Positions 1-11,876 of a stretch of 64,000 bases of DNA are shown piece after piece. The notes beneath the pieces are model-generated. The model had not been told where the DNA came from. It made no database searches and was given only the letters and a program-made list of their open reading frames with translations. The number at the start of each line of letters is the position of its first letter. Within the stretch, counting starts at the first letter, position 1. The stretch is from Cyclina sinensis (taxonomy: Eukaryota > Mollusca > Bivalvia > Venerida > Veneridae). The DNA lies in contig JAAONU010000006.1 of NCBI GenBank assembly GCA_012932295.1, positions 22,089,453 through 22,153,452 of the forward strand, written 5' to 3'. The position numbers and the translations under genes are program-made.

Positions 1-3000
1 ATCTACTGTTTTAATTACCATGTGGCATATGTGGACAAAAGGTTGCACTAGCAATTCATTTACACAAGAACGAGATATTTGCAATTGTAAGAAACAATTC
101 TATTCATTATTAAGGGAATCACTTCAGACCTCAGTTGAGGAGTAACGTTTAATTGAAATGATTATGTGTCCTGCACGCATAATTGGCATTTGATTGTTTC
201 TATTTCACTGGTGAAAGTACTTTATTACAATCAATTATAATTATAGTTTTGTACATGGTACAAAGTAACATTTGTGCTGTTTTGAGTTTTGAATAGTTGC
301 TTATTATTCCTGCGTAAGTATTTTCTTATTTTTATAAGACAAACGTCTAACAATTGTACACCATTTCTATGTTTATAGTATATATATTTTGCTGGAGAAA
401 ACGTGATATAACTATTTTTTTTCTTAATAACTATACCCTGTAATCCATACATTGTTGAAAGGTGCACTAGTGAAGTCCAGATAACCTATGGTAACTGAAT
501 CAAAGAAGAAATATTGACGTAGTAATAAAAATGTTGTAAATGATTTTAAGATACTGTGTTCGTTCACAGTTCTGATGTGCTACAAGAAGCTTTGATAATT
601 ACCATTTTAATTGTATTAAGTGATTGTGGATATAAGGTCGAATTTGCTTCAGAAAATATTTAAGTACATTATTTAAAATAAACCGTACTGACATACCTTC
701 ATATTTTGTACTGACTTTTTCTGGCTCAGATTTTTAAATATGAGACTTTTCATCTTTTTTAAAATAAATATTTATAATTACTACAGGCGTCTTGATTAAT
801 TGGTTAAAAGGTCGAATCACAAAAAAATTGACGTATTTAAGTACTGCGTGTAATAATTAAAAAGCAAATAGTAAAATCAGCATTGAAAGGCTTTTCAAGT
901 CAGTGAACGTTTAATGATTTTTTAACATGACAGTTGCTCTTTTTAATTATTCTATATCTGCGTTTTTATATACGTCTCACATAACTACTGTATTAATTAT
1001 CATGTGACATATGTAGACAAAAGGTAGAACTGGCAATTGATTTACAATAAAATGACATACTTGCAAATTTAAGAAACAATGCTATTCATCATAAGCGAAA
1101 TCACCTCAGGCCTCAGTTAAGAAGAAACAGCAAATGGAAATGACTGTGTGTCCTGCACGTGTAATTTATATTTGATTGATTGAATTTCACTTGTGAAGTA
1201 GTTTATTAAAATCAATTATATTTATAGTTTTGCACATGGTACGAGGTAACATGTGTGCTGTTTAGAGATTTGATAGTTGCTCGTTATTCCTGCGTTAATA
1301 TTTTCTTATTTTCAAAAGAGAAAATATCTTACAATTGTACACTATTTCTATGTTAATATTTTATATATTTTGCTGGAGAAAACGTCGAAGTACTAACTTT
1401 TTCTTAATAGCTATCCCCTGTAATACAATCATTGTTGAAAGAGGCACTATTGAAGTCAAAACAACTGATGGCAACTGAATCAAAGAAGAAATAATGATGT
1501 AGTTAGGTTTTGGTTGTTAATAGTTTTAAGTGTCTGTGTTCCTTCAAACATGTGATGTGCTACATGAAGCTTCCAGTAGTACCATTTCAATCACATGAAA
1601 TCATTCTGGGCATGAGGTTAAATTTGCTTCCAGATATGTATTTGTTGAATACTTCAAATTAACTATACAAACGTACAATCGTGTGTTGTAGTGACTTTTT
1701 CCGGCTCCGATTTTAAAATAAGACATAGCATCTTTTAAAGACATATAATTAATTTATTACAAGTGTCTTGATAAATTGGATAAAAGGTCGAATCACAAAA
1801 TATTGACGTCTTTAAGTTCTGAATTTTATAGTTTAACAACAGATAGTATAATCAGCATTGAAAAGCTACACTATGATGACTTCGGTAAAATGAGTCTCGC
1901 TTGGCGAAGTTCTGTTAAGATATGAAGAGTTGCTTTTCACAGTCAAACTGCATGTACCGCTAATTCTTGATCACACCTGGCACATCAATGAAGATTTAAG
2001 AGGGTTTTTAACCTGACAATGACTGTTTTTCAATAATTCTATATCTGTGTTTAAAAATACGTTCCACACAACTAATTATTCAATTATTATGTGGCATATG
2101 TGAACAAAATGTCAAACTGGCAATTCATTGACAATAGAATGAAATATTTGCAAGTGTTAGAAAAAAATATTTATTCATAAACTTCGGTGAACTGGCTCTC
2201 GCAATTCAGCGTGTTGTTGCCTCGTTTGTAGAGGAATGGAACAGAGACATGATTGAACAATGGATTGCAAGGTATATCAAATTAGTGCCATATCAAATGT
2301 TTGACAAGTCAGCGTGACAGTGTAGAAAAGTGAGGTCACATTATGGCGTTTTGAAGTTGGAGACCTGCCCCGTATGACTGTGTTATGGTAAATTAGTGTT
2401 CGTTATATTTTTTGTTACAGGTTCTATTTAACTGTAATATGCAGTGTAGAGTCTGAATAAATGGTATCTTTTCTCGACGAAGTTTCGTTATGATATTAAG
2501 TGTTTCTTCGCGAAGTTACAATTCCAATAACGTTTATTCTAGATCACCCCTAGTACATCAATGAATGTTTAACGGATTTTTTAACATGACAATTGCTTTT
2601 TTTTAATTATTCTATATCAACATTTTTAAATACGTCTGACACAACCACTGTTTTAATTATCATGTTGCATTTATAGACAAAAGGTCGAACTTGTATTTCA
2701 TTTACAACAGAATGGCATATTTGCTTAAGTCAAAAGCAGTTCTTTTCACTGTTAAGGAAATTAATTCAGGTCTTAATTCAGATGAAACGGTTAATTGAAA
2801 TGATTATGTGTCCTGCATGCATTCATGTTTCTTGTTTCAATTGAACTGATGAAAATAGTTTAATGAATCATATTAATAGTTTTGTAAACGGTATGAAGTA
2901 ACCTGTGAGCTGTTTTTGAGATTTGATCAGTTGCAAACTATTCCTGCGTAAATATTTTCTATTTTTTATAGACAAAAGATCTAACAATTGTACAAGGTTT

Positions 3001-3165
3001 CTTTGTTAATATTATAATATTTTGCCGGATAAAACGTCAACCTTTATTAGTAAAAATACGTAATACAATCATCGTTGAAAGCGGCACTATTAATCAGAGG
3101 AATTAATGACGTAGTTATTTAATGGTTGTAAATAGTTTCAAGTTTCTGTGTTCGTTCAGGATTAC
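1..3165. repeat. ~1 kb tandem repeat, four diverged copies
   Basis: The same order of landmarks recurs: a block around TGTGGCATATGTGGACAAAAGG, then TATGTGTCCTGCACG, then TTATTCCTGCGT, then TTTTGCTGGAGAAAACGTC. Landmarks of the first block start near 10, 990, 2080 and 2652, giving spacings of about 980, 1090 and 570 bp. The window begins inside the first copy. The third copy lacks most of the middle of the unit and instead holds about 290 bp of different sequence (2180-2470). Copies are clearly diverged (many substitutions and small indels), so this is an old tandem expansion. No open frame is shared between copies. No known family was recognised. Confidence 0.8.
2180..2317 (+). other. 45-codon open segment inside the divergent part of repeat copy 3
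   Basis: This stretch reads without a stop and has an amphipathic, protein-like composition: it starts NFGELALAIQRVV, has FVEEWNRDMIEQWIARY in the middle, and ends at a TGA. It has no ATG of its own at the left edge. A possible splice donor, AG|GTATAT, lies after the WIA codons. Flanking bases (CTTCGG...TCTCGC) are matched imperfectly in copy 2 near 1880, so part of the segment belongs to the repeat. It loosely recalls the FG...WI spacing of Bcl-2 family BH1-BH2 regions, but the GGW that normally follows is absent and the spacing is short. Chance open frame remains likely. Confidence 0.25.
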
Positions 3166-3599
3166 AGTTGTATTAGTGTTTATTTTAATATACAAGCCAA
3201 GGAAAGCAGTTGTCTAAATAACCTTTGTGAACGCACAGCTTCTCAAGTCATTTCCAAAAAAAGTTGATTTTATTTCGCAATTCTTAAATAGCTTTACAAG
3301 AATGTTGCGTCTTTTTAAAACTACAAGTGATCTATTTACTCAAGTCTATTTTTTTGATACATTGTCATTTTTGAAATCCCAAAGGTTGTTTGATAAACAT
3401 TAACACAAAACATCTTGTAATAGATAGTTTATGTTCTTCGTTAGGGACAATCAGAACAAATGGTTGTTATAATAGTTTCATCCTTGTTCTTACTTTAACG
3501 TTTCTGACATAAGAAATTTAATTTTGGCCACTGTTTAAGCAAATATGTTCGGGTTGTTTCAAGATGTCACAACCACAACAGCTTATTAACTCAATATTG
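3166..3599. other. No feature seen
   Basis: AT-rich, single-copy-looking sequence between the 1 kb tandem repeat and the SINE-like copy. No convincing open frame, splice-bounded exon, terminal inverted repeat or tandem structure was seen on either strand. Confidence 0.5.
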
Positions 3600-3885
3600 T
3601 AATGGCTGTTGACTTGCGTCTTTTTGTGAATTTCCATGTGCCGGCCCGTTTTGACGATCCAGGTTCAATCTCCATTAGGGCCTGCAAAGTTTCTCTGTGA
3701 TAATGATCTATATGTCATTTGTCCCTCACCTCTGAAGCAAGTGAGAAAGTAGTCAGTCACTTACGGAGAAATTGGTAAGTAAACTGGTTGAATGCCCAGG
3801 AACACTGGTTAGGTTGAATAACCACGGGGACATGACCTTAGCTGTTAAACTGGCGTTAAACCCCAATAAAAGCATCGCATTTTTG
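3600..3885 (+). mobile_element. SINE-like retroposon, diverged
   Basis: The segment carries a B-box-like motif GGTTCAATCTCC near 3664, as in tRNA-derived SINEs, but the A box is not recognisable. Downstream is a conserved-looking body (AACACTGGTTAGGTTGAA near 3801) and an end with GGCGTTAAACCCCAATAAAAG, which resembles the 3' part of SINEs common in bivalve genomes (recalled, not searched). It has no coding potential, and non-autonomous SINEs depend on a partner LINE. Boundaries are approximate because no target-site duplication was identified. It could alternatively be a fragment of a larger retroelement tail. Confidence 0.5.
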
Positions 3886-3916
3886 CTAGACTCGGAATTT
3901 CAGCATACTTTTTTTT

Positions 3917-4036
3917 CTTTAAAACCATATAGAATATGTTCATGACATTTAAACAAATAGAGCTAGGTTTCATATTTCTTTAAAACCATATAGAATATGT
4001 TCATGACATTTAAACAAATAGAGCTAGGTTTCATAT
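3917..4036. repeat. 61-bp tandem duplication
   Basis: Two adjacent copies of a segment that starts CTTTAAAACCATATAGAATA and ends in GAGCTAGGTTTCATAT, with starts 61 bp apart at 3917 and 3978. They are essentially identical, so the duplication is recent compared with the diverged repeats around it. Confidence 0.9.
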
Positions 4037-4319
4037 CAGAACAAATAAGAATGAAACAGAACATAAATTTATTCCTTTTGATTTGTACATAGTACATCAT
4101 CATATATGAATGATCATAAATATACAATTTTACAATATACATGTCATTGCAATCAATGAAATAATCAAATTGAGAACATTTAAAACAATTTACTTAAAGT
4201 TAATTGATCAGAATTTTAACATGGGTTTACAGGGGTTGTACCATTTTAGCCAATATCCCAATTTATGTGTTATAACTGAACATATATGTGTTATAACTGA
4301 GCATTGTTCGAAGTTCTAA

Positions 4320-5371
4320 TACCCATTGCATTTTTGTAATAAACTGCTAATTTAAATAAAATACGTTTTATTGTTATTTTGCAACAATGTAATAGACTTA
4401 AACACACTTTGGAAGACGAAATAATATATTTTAATACAAAGTAATCTAATATCTGTAGAACAAGGGCATATAATAAAATGAAATTCGTCTTCTATATCTC
4501 TTAAAGAAAAACAATGACAGTACCGTTCGTTTCTTGGTACTCTATTTTTAGCATACCTACCAGTTTGTATTCTGAGACTATGTGCAGAAATCCTTAGTCT
4601 AGTTATTAATCTTCTCAAATAATGAGGCAACATATCAAGATAATCTTCAAATCTAAAATTTAGTTTACACACATCATATTATTTTAGCACAAAACTTGTT
4701 CTCTTAGATACATGCAACCCTTGAATGTAACAAGCAATAATGTGTTGTCTAAATCTCTGGATAAAGTATTTAGAGTCCATAACATAAGGATTATTCCAAA
4801 TCTCTGAAACCATTATCGCATAGAAGGTGTTTAACATTTGATACCCAATTACATAATCCCTTATTACTATTGTTTAAAGATAAATCATAAACTGATCGTA
4901 GAAATGATATTGGCCGTGCTTAATAACTTAAACCAATACTTTCATATCCGTATATAACGGGATATATATATTATATATATAAAGGATACCTTCGTAACTT
5001 TCCATAACACCAACTGATAAGGAATTAATTCCTACTGACATAAACCTTTTTGCAAATTTCAAATGTATCCTTCTATTTGTTTTGATTTTGTAAAGCTCTG
5101 TATTTCTGACATATAATTCAAATACTGATCCAACAGAAGAAGCAAATAGCTGACATAAAACTTAGATTTAAAACTAAACCTTTTACAATTTAAAAGAAAA
5201 CAATTAGCGTCTTATTCCTTTACCTGCAATTTATTCCTGATTCAGAGCAAAGTTGCCTATATAATTGAAAACAGTTCCTAGATATTTTTTTTTGAATTTG
5301 CAATTCTTGAGTGGTTTTACCTAATATTACAATATCATCAGCAAATAACAACAAAAAATAAGATCTGTCCG
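4320..5371 (-). pseudogene. Decayed non-LTR retrotransposon, 3' part of ORF2 (reverse transcriptase and C-terminal region)
   Basis: Read on the minus strand from 5371 to 4352, pieces of a LINE ORF2 appear in order in shifting frames. First comes LLLFADDIVILGKTTQELQ with the catalytic FADD box at 5334-5345. Next is RIHLKFAKRFMSVGIN (about 5030-5080), matching the IHLKFCK block after the RT domain. Then LCNWVSNVKHLLCDNGF (about 4800-4860), and finally an open 106-codon stretch (4352-4672) containing LRISAHSLRIQTGRY and DIEDEFHFIICPC. That order is typical of the region downstream of RT in CR1/jockey-like LINEs. Frameshifts and stops separate the pieces and everything 5' of the FADD box is missing, so it is a dead, 5'-truncated copy. 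The 3' end was not located precisely. Family level is inferred by eye. Confidence 0.8.
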
Positions 5372-5599
5372 CTGACAGCAGGCTCCACTTTTCTCAGCGC
5401 TGGATAATAAATTATAGGCTAATGCAAACCAGAGGCCCAAGTGAAAAAATTGAGTGGTTGAGGGCAAGTCCCTTGTCATGTCAGATGAATAAAAAAATTA
5501 TTTTTGCAGGGGCAGGTAAGGGGGATTGGGTGGGGAAATATGGAGGGGAGTCACTTATTCAAGACTTTATGTGGGGGATGGGGAATCTAGTACCTACGT
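5372..5599. other. No feature seen
   Basis: Spacer between the truncated 5' end of the LINE and the next repeat. A 65-codon open frame here is G-rich and low in complexity and shows no family signature. Confidence 0.4.
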
Positions 5600-6045
5600 A
5601 TAAAAAAAGATGTTTGTAAAACATGTGCTCCCCTAGTGCCTTATCCCTAGAGGCAGCCATGAAGTTTTGAGGAGCTGGGACCAAGCGTTCAATAGCTATT
5701 GATTGGAAACCACTTTGATATTCAAGGACACTGTGACCATGGCCTTCGACTTGGTGACCTGAAAAACTTAAAGGCTCATCTTCAAGTCATGAACAACTTA
5801 TATACTAAATTTGAGGAATAGGCCCAAGCATTTTACACTTATTCATTGGAAACCATTTTGTTTTTCAGGGACATTGTGACCCTTGACCTTTGACCAAATG
5901 ACCTGAAAAATGATAGTTGTTATAAACAGATCATGACAAACCTACATACTAAGTCTGACGAACCTGGGCCAAAGTATTCCTTAGATACACAGCAGAAGAT
6001 GTTTTGCTTTTCAAGGTTACTGTGACCTTGACCTATAATTCATAA
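5600..6045 (+). repeat. Family G tandem-core element, left part (split by an A element)
   Basis: Units of about 143 bp read 'catgaccaacctacatact', then 'aagtttgaggaacctggg', then 'aaaccattttgcttttcaag', then the GTGACCTTGACC phrase. The head at about 5608 (TGTTTGTAAAACATGTGCT) can pair on itself and recurs near 18149 as ATATGTTTGTAAAACACATAT. The same units resume at 8335, so the A element at 6046-8334 entered this copy. Other copies lie at 18775-19354 and 25488-26149. Confidence 0.7.
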
Positions 6046-8334
6046 CAAGAGGGCCATGATGGCCCTGGATCGCTCACCTGAGTGCTTTGGCTGTAGGTTT
6101 GCTGTTAAGCAGTATTTCATTTTTTAATTGAAAATATGTAAGTGCCTACAAAACAAATATGTAAAATATCAGTCAATAAATAAAGGCTCTATGACAGAAA
6201 GTAGAAATATCTATTATAAGCTATGGTGACCTTGACCTTGACCCAGTGACCTCAAACCCTACCCATGGGTAGAGGTCCCTGCAAGGAAACTATATACTGA
6301 ATATCAAAGATATTGATATATAAATGAAGGCTCTAAGAGGAACAGTAGATAAATCTATTTTTAGCCTCCGTGACCTTTAATCTAATCTAATAATTTCAAA
6401 AAGCTTGATAAAGCTTGCTTCATGCCAAATTTTAAAATTCTAGGCCTTGGTTTCACACAAGAAGATTTTTAAAGATTTTCTTCTATACTGCTATTTAAAA
6501 CTTGTGACCCCTTGGGCGTGGCCAATAGTGACCCCAGGGACATTTTTCAAACAAACTAGGTAGACATCCACTAGACAATGCTGCATACCAAATATGTAAG
6601 GTGTAGGCATTGAGGTTTCCAGTTAGAAGATTTTTAAAGATTGCCTTTTTTACATATTAAGGGCCCCCGGGACGGGGCCAATTTTGACCACGGGTCCAAC
6701 ATATAAACAATACTGGTAAAGGTTCACAACACAATACTCCACACCAAATATCTAAGGTCTAGTCCTATAAGTTTGGAAGAAAAATGATCTTTCATGTTTT
6801 TCCTATATACTATATGTAAACCAAGAGAACCCTGGGGCGTGGCCAATTTTGACCCAGGGGACATAATTTGAAAAAACTTGGTAGACATCCACTAGACAAT
6901 GCTGCATACCAAATATGTAAGGTGTAGGCATTGAGGTTTCCAGTAAGGAGATTTTTAAAGACTGCCTTTTTACATATTAAGGGCCCCCGGGGCGGGGCCA
7001 ATTTTGACCCCGGGGCCAACATATAAACAATACTGGTAAAGGTTCTCAACACAATACTCCACACCAAATATCTAAGGTCTAGTCCTATAAGTTTGGAAGA
7101 AAAATGATTTTTTTATGTTTTCCTATATAACTATATGTAAACCATGAGAACCCTGGGGCGTGGCCAATTTTGAACCAGGGGACATAATTTGAACAAACTT
7201 GGTAGACATCCACTAAACAATGCTACATACCAAATATCTAAACTGTAGGCATTGAGGTTTCCAGTAAGGAGATTTTTAAAGACTGCCTTTTTACATATTA
7301 AGGGCCCCCGGGGCAGGGCCAATTTTGTCCCCGGGGCCCACATATAAACAATACTGGTAAAGGTTCTCAACACAATACTCCACACCAAATATCTAAGGTC
7401 TAGTCCTATAAGTTTGGAAGAAAAATGATTTTTTTATGTTTTCCTATATAACTATATGTAAACCATGAGAACCCTGGGGCGTGGCCAATTTTGAACCAGG
7501 GGACATAATTTGAACAAACTTGGTAGACATCCACTAAACAATGCTGCATACCAAATATCTAAACTGTAGGCATTGAGGTTTCCAGTAAGGAGATTTTTAA
7601 AGACTGCCTTTTTACATATTAAGGGCCCCCGGGGCAGGGCCAATTTTGACCCCGGGGCTAACATATAAACAATACCGGTAAAGGTTCTCAACACAATACT
7701 CTACAACAAATATCTAAGGTCTAGTTCTATAAGTTTGGAAGAAAAATGATTTTTCATGTTTTTCCTATATAACTATATGTAAATCAAGAAAACCCTGGGG
7801 CGTGGCCAATTTTGACCCTGGGGACATAATTTGAACAAACTTGATAGAGGTCCACTAGACAATGCTACATACCAAATATCTAAGCTGTAGGCATTGTGGT
7901 TTCTGACAAGAAGATTTTTAAAAATTTCCTATATAAGCCTATGTAAAATCAATTGCCCCCGGGGTGGGGCCTATTTTGGCCCAGTGGCTATGATTTGAAC
8001 AAACTTGGTAGAGGTCTACTAGATGATGCTTCATACCAAATATCTAAGCTCCAGGCCTTGTGGTTTTGGAGAAGAAGATTTTTAAAGATCCAACTTTTAA
8101 AATCTAATTTTAGCTCCAGTGAACCAGAAATGCAATGGACCAGAACCATTTCAACAATCTTGGTAGTGCTTCATGCAAGGAACATCCCAGGCAAGTTTCA
8201 GTTAATTTGGCCCTTTGGTTTCAGAGGAGATGTCATTTGAATGAAAAGTTGACGACGGACGGACGGACTGACGATGGACAAAGACTGATCAGAAAAGCTC
8301 ACCCTGAGCACTTTGTGCTCAGGTGAGCTAAAAA
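6046..8334 (+). mobile_element. A element, full length (pearl/HINE-like, non-autonomous Helentron type)
   Basis: The head CAAGAGGGCCATGATGGCCC forms a 7-bp-stem hairpin and is followed by GCTCACCTGAG. The body starts with a module containing GTTTGCTGTTAAGCAG and includes a 321-bp tandem array. The 3' part has GACGGACGGACGGAC and the tail CACCCTGAGCACTTTGTG plus CTCAGGTGAGCTAAAA. The head's GCTCACCTGAG is the exact inverse of the tail's CTCAGGTGAGC, giving subterminal inverted repeats plus a 3' hairpin and CTAA. That is the known layout of Helentron-derived elements and of the bivalve pearl elements. There is no transposase or Rep/helicase frame, so movement would need proteins supplied elsewhere. 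It splits a G element. Confidence 0.75.
6810..7800 (+). repeat. 321-bp tandem array inside the A element
   Basis: About three and a half units with starts 321 bp apart (the CCCTGGGGCGTGGCCAATTTT phrase at about 6829, 7151, 7472 and 7794). Each unit is itself two related halves: one around 'ggggcgtggccaattttgac' and one around 'gggcccccggggcggggcc'. The unit is therefore a dimer of an older ~160-bp repeat. The near-identical minus-strand open frames of 80-85 codons here are a by-product of repeat length (321 is divisible by 3) and are not genes. A related array lies at 42990-44090. Confidence 0.9.
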
Positions 8335-9050
8335 CTACTGGGATGATCTAATTGTCATGACCAACTTACATATGAAGTTTTGAGAAGCTGGCCCAAAGCT
8401 TTCTAAAGTAATTGATGGGACATTTGTTTTGCTATTCAAGGTCATTGTGACCTTGATCTTTGACCTGAAAAGCTATAGCAGTCATCTACTGGTCATGGCC
8501 AACCTATATACCAAGTTTGAGGAAACTGGGCCCATGCATTCTAAAGTTATTAATTGGAAATCATTTTGCTTTTCAAGTTCACTATGACCTTGGCCTTTGA
8601 CCTACATAACTAAGGGTCATCTGCAAGTCATGACCAACCTACATATTAACTTTGAGGAATCTGGGACCAAAGGTTCTAAAGTTATTGATGGAAACCGTTT
8701 TGCTGTTCAAGGTCAATCTCACCTTTGACCTTTGACATCTCGACCTGAAAAACTATAGTGCTCATTTATTTGTCATGACCAACCTACACATTACGTTTGA
8801 ACATCCTGGGACTAAAGTTCTATAGATATTCATCAAAATCTGTTTTGCTATTCAAGGTCACTGTACCCTAGACCTTTGTCCTGATGACTTAATAAAACTA
8901 TAGGTGTCACCTACTGGTTATGACTTACTTACATACTAGGATTGAACAACCTGGGCCCAAGGGTTCTTTAGGTATGGATTGGAAACAGTTTTGCTATTCA
9001 AGCTCACTGTGACCTTGACCTTTGACCTGGTGATGGAAAAACTATAGAGG
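8335..9050 (+). repeat. Family G tandem-core element, right part
   Basis: This continues the ~143-bp units interrupted at 6046. Each unit carries a GTCATGACCAACCTA phrase and a TTCAAGGTCANTGTGACCTT phrase. The latter makes a consensus-like inverted hormone-response palindrome at 8440-8452 and a TGACCTTGACCTTTGACC string at 9010-9027. The right edge is taken where the B family begins. Confidence 0.7.
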
Positions 9051-9830
9051 CGGTGGCGGTGGTTAATGACCCCACAAGACTGTTTCAGAACTGAGGAAGT
9101 TATTAGTAACAGAATACTTGTAAAAGAATTGAAACAGATGGTTGTGGGCAATTTAAGGTTGTTGTGGTTCTTGTACATTGTATTTCTTGTCACTGTGCTT
9201 GACCATTGTATGAAGTTGCATTGATTTCGAACCATTAGTTTTCAAGTTATGCTCCGGACAAGGAAAATCAATGAATGGCAAAACTGTGCAAATACTGAAG
9301 ATGGAGTTATGTCTCTTTTACATTGCACTTCCTCTCATTGTGCCTGACTATTGTATGAAGTTGCATTGAATTCCAACCATTAGTTTTCAAGTTATGCTCC
9401 AGACATGGAAAACCAACAAAGGCAATAACTGTGCAAATAGTGAAGATAGAGTTAAACCTCTTCCACTTGTTGTGCTTGACCGTTGTATATAGTTCCACTG
9501 AATTTGAATTAGTAGTTTTCAAGTTATGCACCGGACAAGGAAAACCAACAAAGGGCAATAACTGTGCAAATAGTGAAGACAGAGTTATAGCTTTTGTACA
9601 CTGCACTTCCTGTCATTGTGCTTGATCACTGTATAATTTGCACTGAATTCCAACCATTAGTTTTCAAGTTATACTCCAGACAAGGAAATTGCAACAGACC
9701 GACTGCCCGATCGACCAACCACCGGATAATTCCTATATACCCCCAAACTTCATTTCGGGAGTATAAAAATTTGGGGGGGGGGGGGGGGGGCGTCGGGGAG
9801 TCTCCATGCAGTCGGAAGGGAGACGCACCC
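9051..9830 (+). repeat. Family B element with ~139-bp tandem core
   Basis: After a leader (CAGAACTGAGGAAGTTATTA at about 9087), four units run with starts near 9172, 9318, 9460 and 9594. Each has 'gtatgaagttgcattga', 'ccattagttttcaagttat' and 'ggacaaggaaaa'. The end carries ACAGACCGACTGCCCGATCG (a decayed form of the ACGG-type microsatellite) and CCTATATACCCCC, followed by an 18-G run. A second copy with the same leader and end is at 46075-46500, so leader and end are real parts of the element. Open frames here are repeat by-products. Confidence 0.75.
9773..9790. repeat. Poly(G) run of 18
   Basis: An uninterrupted run of 18 G follows AAAATTT at the end of the B element. The equivalent place in the second B copy (about 46457-46480) is C-rich, with CCCCCCCC and ACCCCCACCCC followed by CAAAATTTG. 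The two arms CCCCC...GGGGG suggest that the element end was a C/G stem whose G side has since expanded. Confidence 0.9.
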
Positions 9831-9839
9831 ATCCGATGT

Positions 9840-10120
9840 CATTTAATAGTTTATTTATAGACTAAAGAAGAGTTTTCCTTTATATATAAGTACAAGCAAA
9901 ATCAAGTGAACCCTGGGGTGGGGCTAATTTTGACCCTAGAAAACATGGGTACCAACAATCTTTGTAGGGGTCTTGCTGGTGATCAAGTATTCCAATTCTA
10001 AACAGAATATCTTTAACACTTTTTGAGAAATGGACATTAACAAAAAGGTTAAACAAGAAATGAAAGACGAGAGGTCATGACAATACTTCCACTTATTTCT
10101 TCGAAAAGTGGAGCTAAAAA
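9840..10120 (+). repeat. Family D element, short copy
   Basis: It reads 'agtttatttatagactaaag', then 'ccctggggtggggctaattttgac', 'gtcttgctggtgatcaagtatt', 'gagaaatggacattaac' and GAGGTCATGACAAT. The tail is CTTCCACTT ... AAGTGGAGCTAAAAA, a hairpin ending in GAGCTAAAAA as in the A tails but with a different stem. Other copies are at 46946-48827 (interrupted twice) and 55400-55630. No coding potential. Confidence 0.7.
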
Positions 10121-11029
10121 TGAAATAAGATTCGCACATTTACCGGTAACTGCTTCCATAATAAAAAGGGATTTTCCGATCTGTCCCTCTTTTTGGCCCT
10201 AACTTGGTTTTTTTTCAAAGTAAATATTACAGTCAAAATACTAATAAAACTAGCAAAAAAGAACATAAGGTATAGACTTTTCATGATTTTATTCACAGAC
10301 AGTTTCTTAATAATAATGTATGTGTTCATAGGTACGAACAAGTTACGTGTTTTCAGAATGGATGATGTGACTGAAAACTTTCACAGAAAATTAAAAGCCT
10401 AATGAAGACATGCAATGTGGGACATTAGTTGATTATCTACCCTGAATACTCTCTGATATTACTTTGGTCCTTCCATTTGGATTCCTCTGCTTTTATCACT
10501 ATTTTCTCTTTTGATATGGTGATAATTAAACCTAATTATTTGCAACAGTGGTAGTCAGATTACACAATAAATCTAGCAATGTTTTGTTAACACCATTATC
10601 TTTGTTCTATGGTAATCCTAATGAATTGCCTAATAGAAGACATGCATTATGCATTTTAAATAAAAGTTTCAATCCATTTTGTTCGTACACATATGAACAA
10701 CTTCCGAAGTTCTAATACTGTATAAAACAAATTATTGGATCGAGATAGGTCTGTGTACAAATAAAAAGTCTATTAGAAAAAAAAAATAAAAACAATACAA
10801 AAAGGTATGCTGTTTTAAAGATAAACTATATCTAACAAACTGTTAAGCATGCATCTTCATTAACTGATCAAAATGCCATATCACAAAATATTTCAATGTA
10901 AAAAATATATTTAACAGTAAAATAATAAAACAATTAAAATGAATGTTAAAGGTTTATTTTAGAAGCATGGACTACAAACATCCTACTTTTTCTAATTTAA
11001 ACCCAAGTTATTTAATGGTAACTGATTTT
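10121..11029. other. No feature seen
   Basis: AT-rich sequence without recognisable repeats. Two overlapping small open frames on opposite strands (10114-10341 minus, 10193-10402 plus) are rich in Lys, Phe and Ile, as expected for chance frames in AT-rich DNA, and no splice-bounded exon stands out. Confidence 0.4.
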
Positions 11030-11876
11030 CTATTTCTAGAAACAGTGACCTTGACCCGACTGATCCTAAATACAATCCTAAGGTAGATTCTGTGCAAGGG
11101 TGAGATATACCAAGTTTGGTCAAGACTGACCAATATATACTTAAGTTATTGACTGAAAATCAATTTGCTATTTTAGTAAAAGTAACCTTGACCAGACTGA
11201 CTGCAAATAAAATCACAAGCTAGGTTTTCATGCAAGGGTGCTATACACCATGTTTATTCAACATGAGTTATTTCAAGCCTAAGTTGCTGACTGGAATCCA
11301 AATCTTTAGGTTTTCATGCAAGGGTACTTTACACCAAGCTTAGTCAAAATTAGCCATTCCAATCTTAAGTTAATGACCGGAATCCAATTTCTATTTTCAG
11401 TAACATTGACCTTGACCCAACTGACCCCAAATAAAATTCCAAGCTAGATATTCATGCAAGGGTGCTTTACACAATGTTTATTCAACATGAGTTATTTCAA
11501 GCTTAAGTTACTGACTGGAATCAAATTTTCTATATTTAGTAACAGTGACCTTGAGCTTGACCAGAGTGGTCCCAAATATATTATCCTAAGCCAGGTAATC
11601 ATCTAAGTGTCTTACATACTAAGTGTGGTCAAGACTGACCGTTAAAAACTTATGTTATCTACCAGAATCTAATTTTCTTGTTTTAGTGATCTTGATCCCA
11701 CTGACCGCAAATACAATACTAACCTAGATTCTTGCTAGCATGCTATATACCAAGTTTCGTTAAGAGAAGTCAATCCATGTAAAGTAATTGAATGGAAACT
11801 ATCAGTCTGATGCCTGCCCCCCACCATACCCCAATCTAATAACAAAGTTTCAACTTCATTGTAAACCTGGTTAAAG
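11030..11876 (+). repeat. Family F element with ~143-bp tandem core
   Basis: Units contain 'aacagtgaccttgaccc', 'ctgaccccaaataaaat', 'catgcaagggtgctttaca' and 'aagttactgactggaat'. The end reads CCATACCCCAATCTAATAAC ... AAACCTGGTTAAA, the same end as the 146-bp array at 57264-57957, which places both in one family even though their cores differ. Near this end a C-rich tract (CCTGCCCCCCACC) sits where the 57.9 kb copy has a CCGCCCAT microsatellite. Confidence 0.65.

Noticed and set aside
3600..3885. A functional tRNA gene at the B-box-like motif
   Set aside because: No cloverleaf, A box or acceptor stem can be drawn; a SINE body follows.
6810..7694. Three similar minus-strand frames of 80-85 codons that look like a small gene family
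   Set aside because: They lie one per 321-bp tandem unit; 321 is a multiple of three, so the same frame is open in each. There is no conserved motif, and the related array at 43 kb does not preserve the frame.
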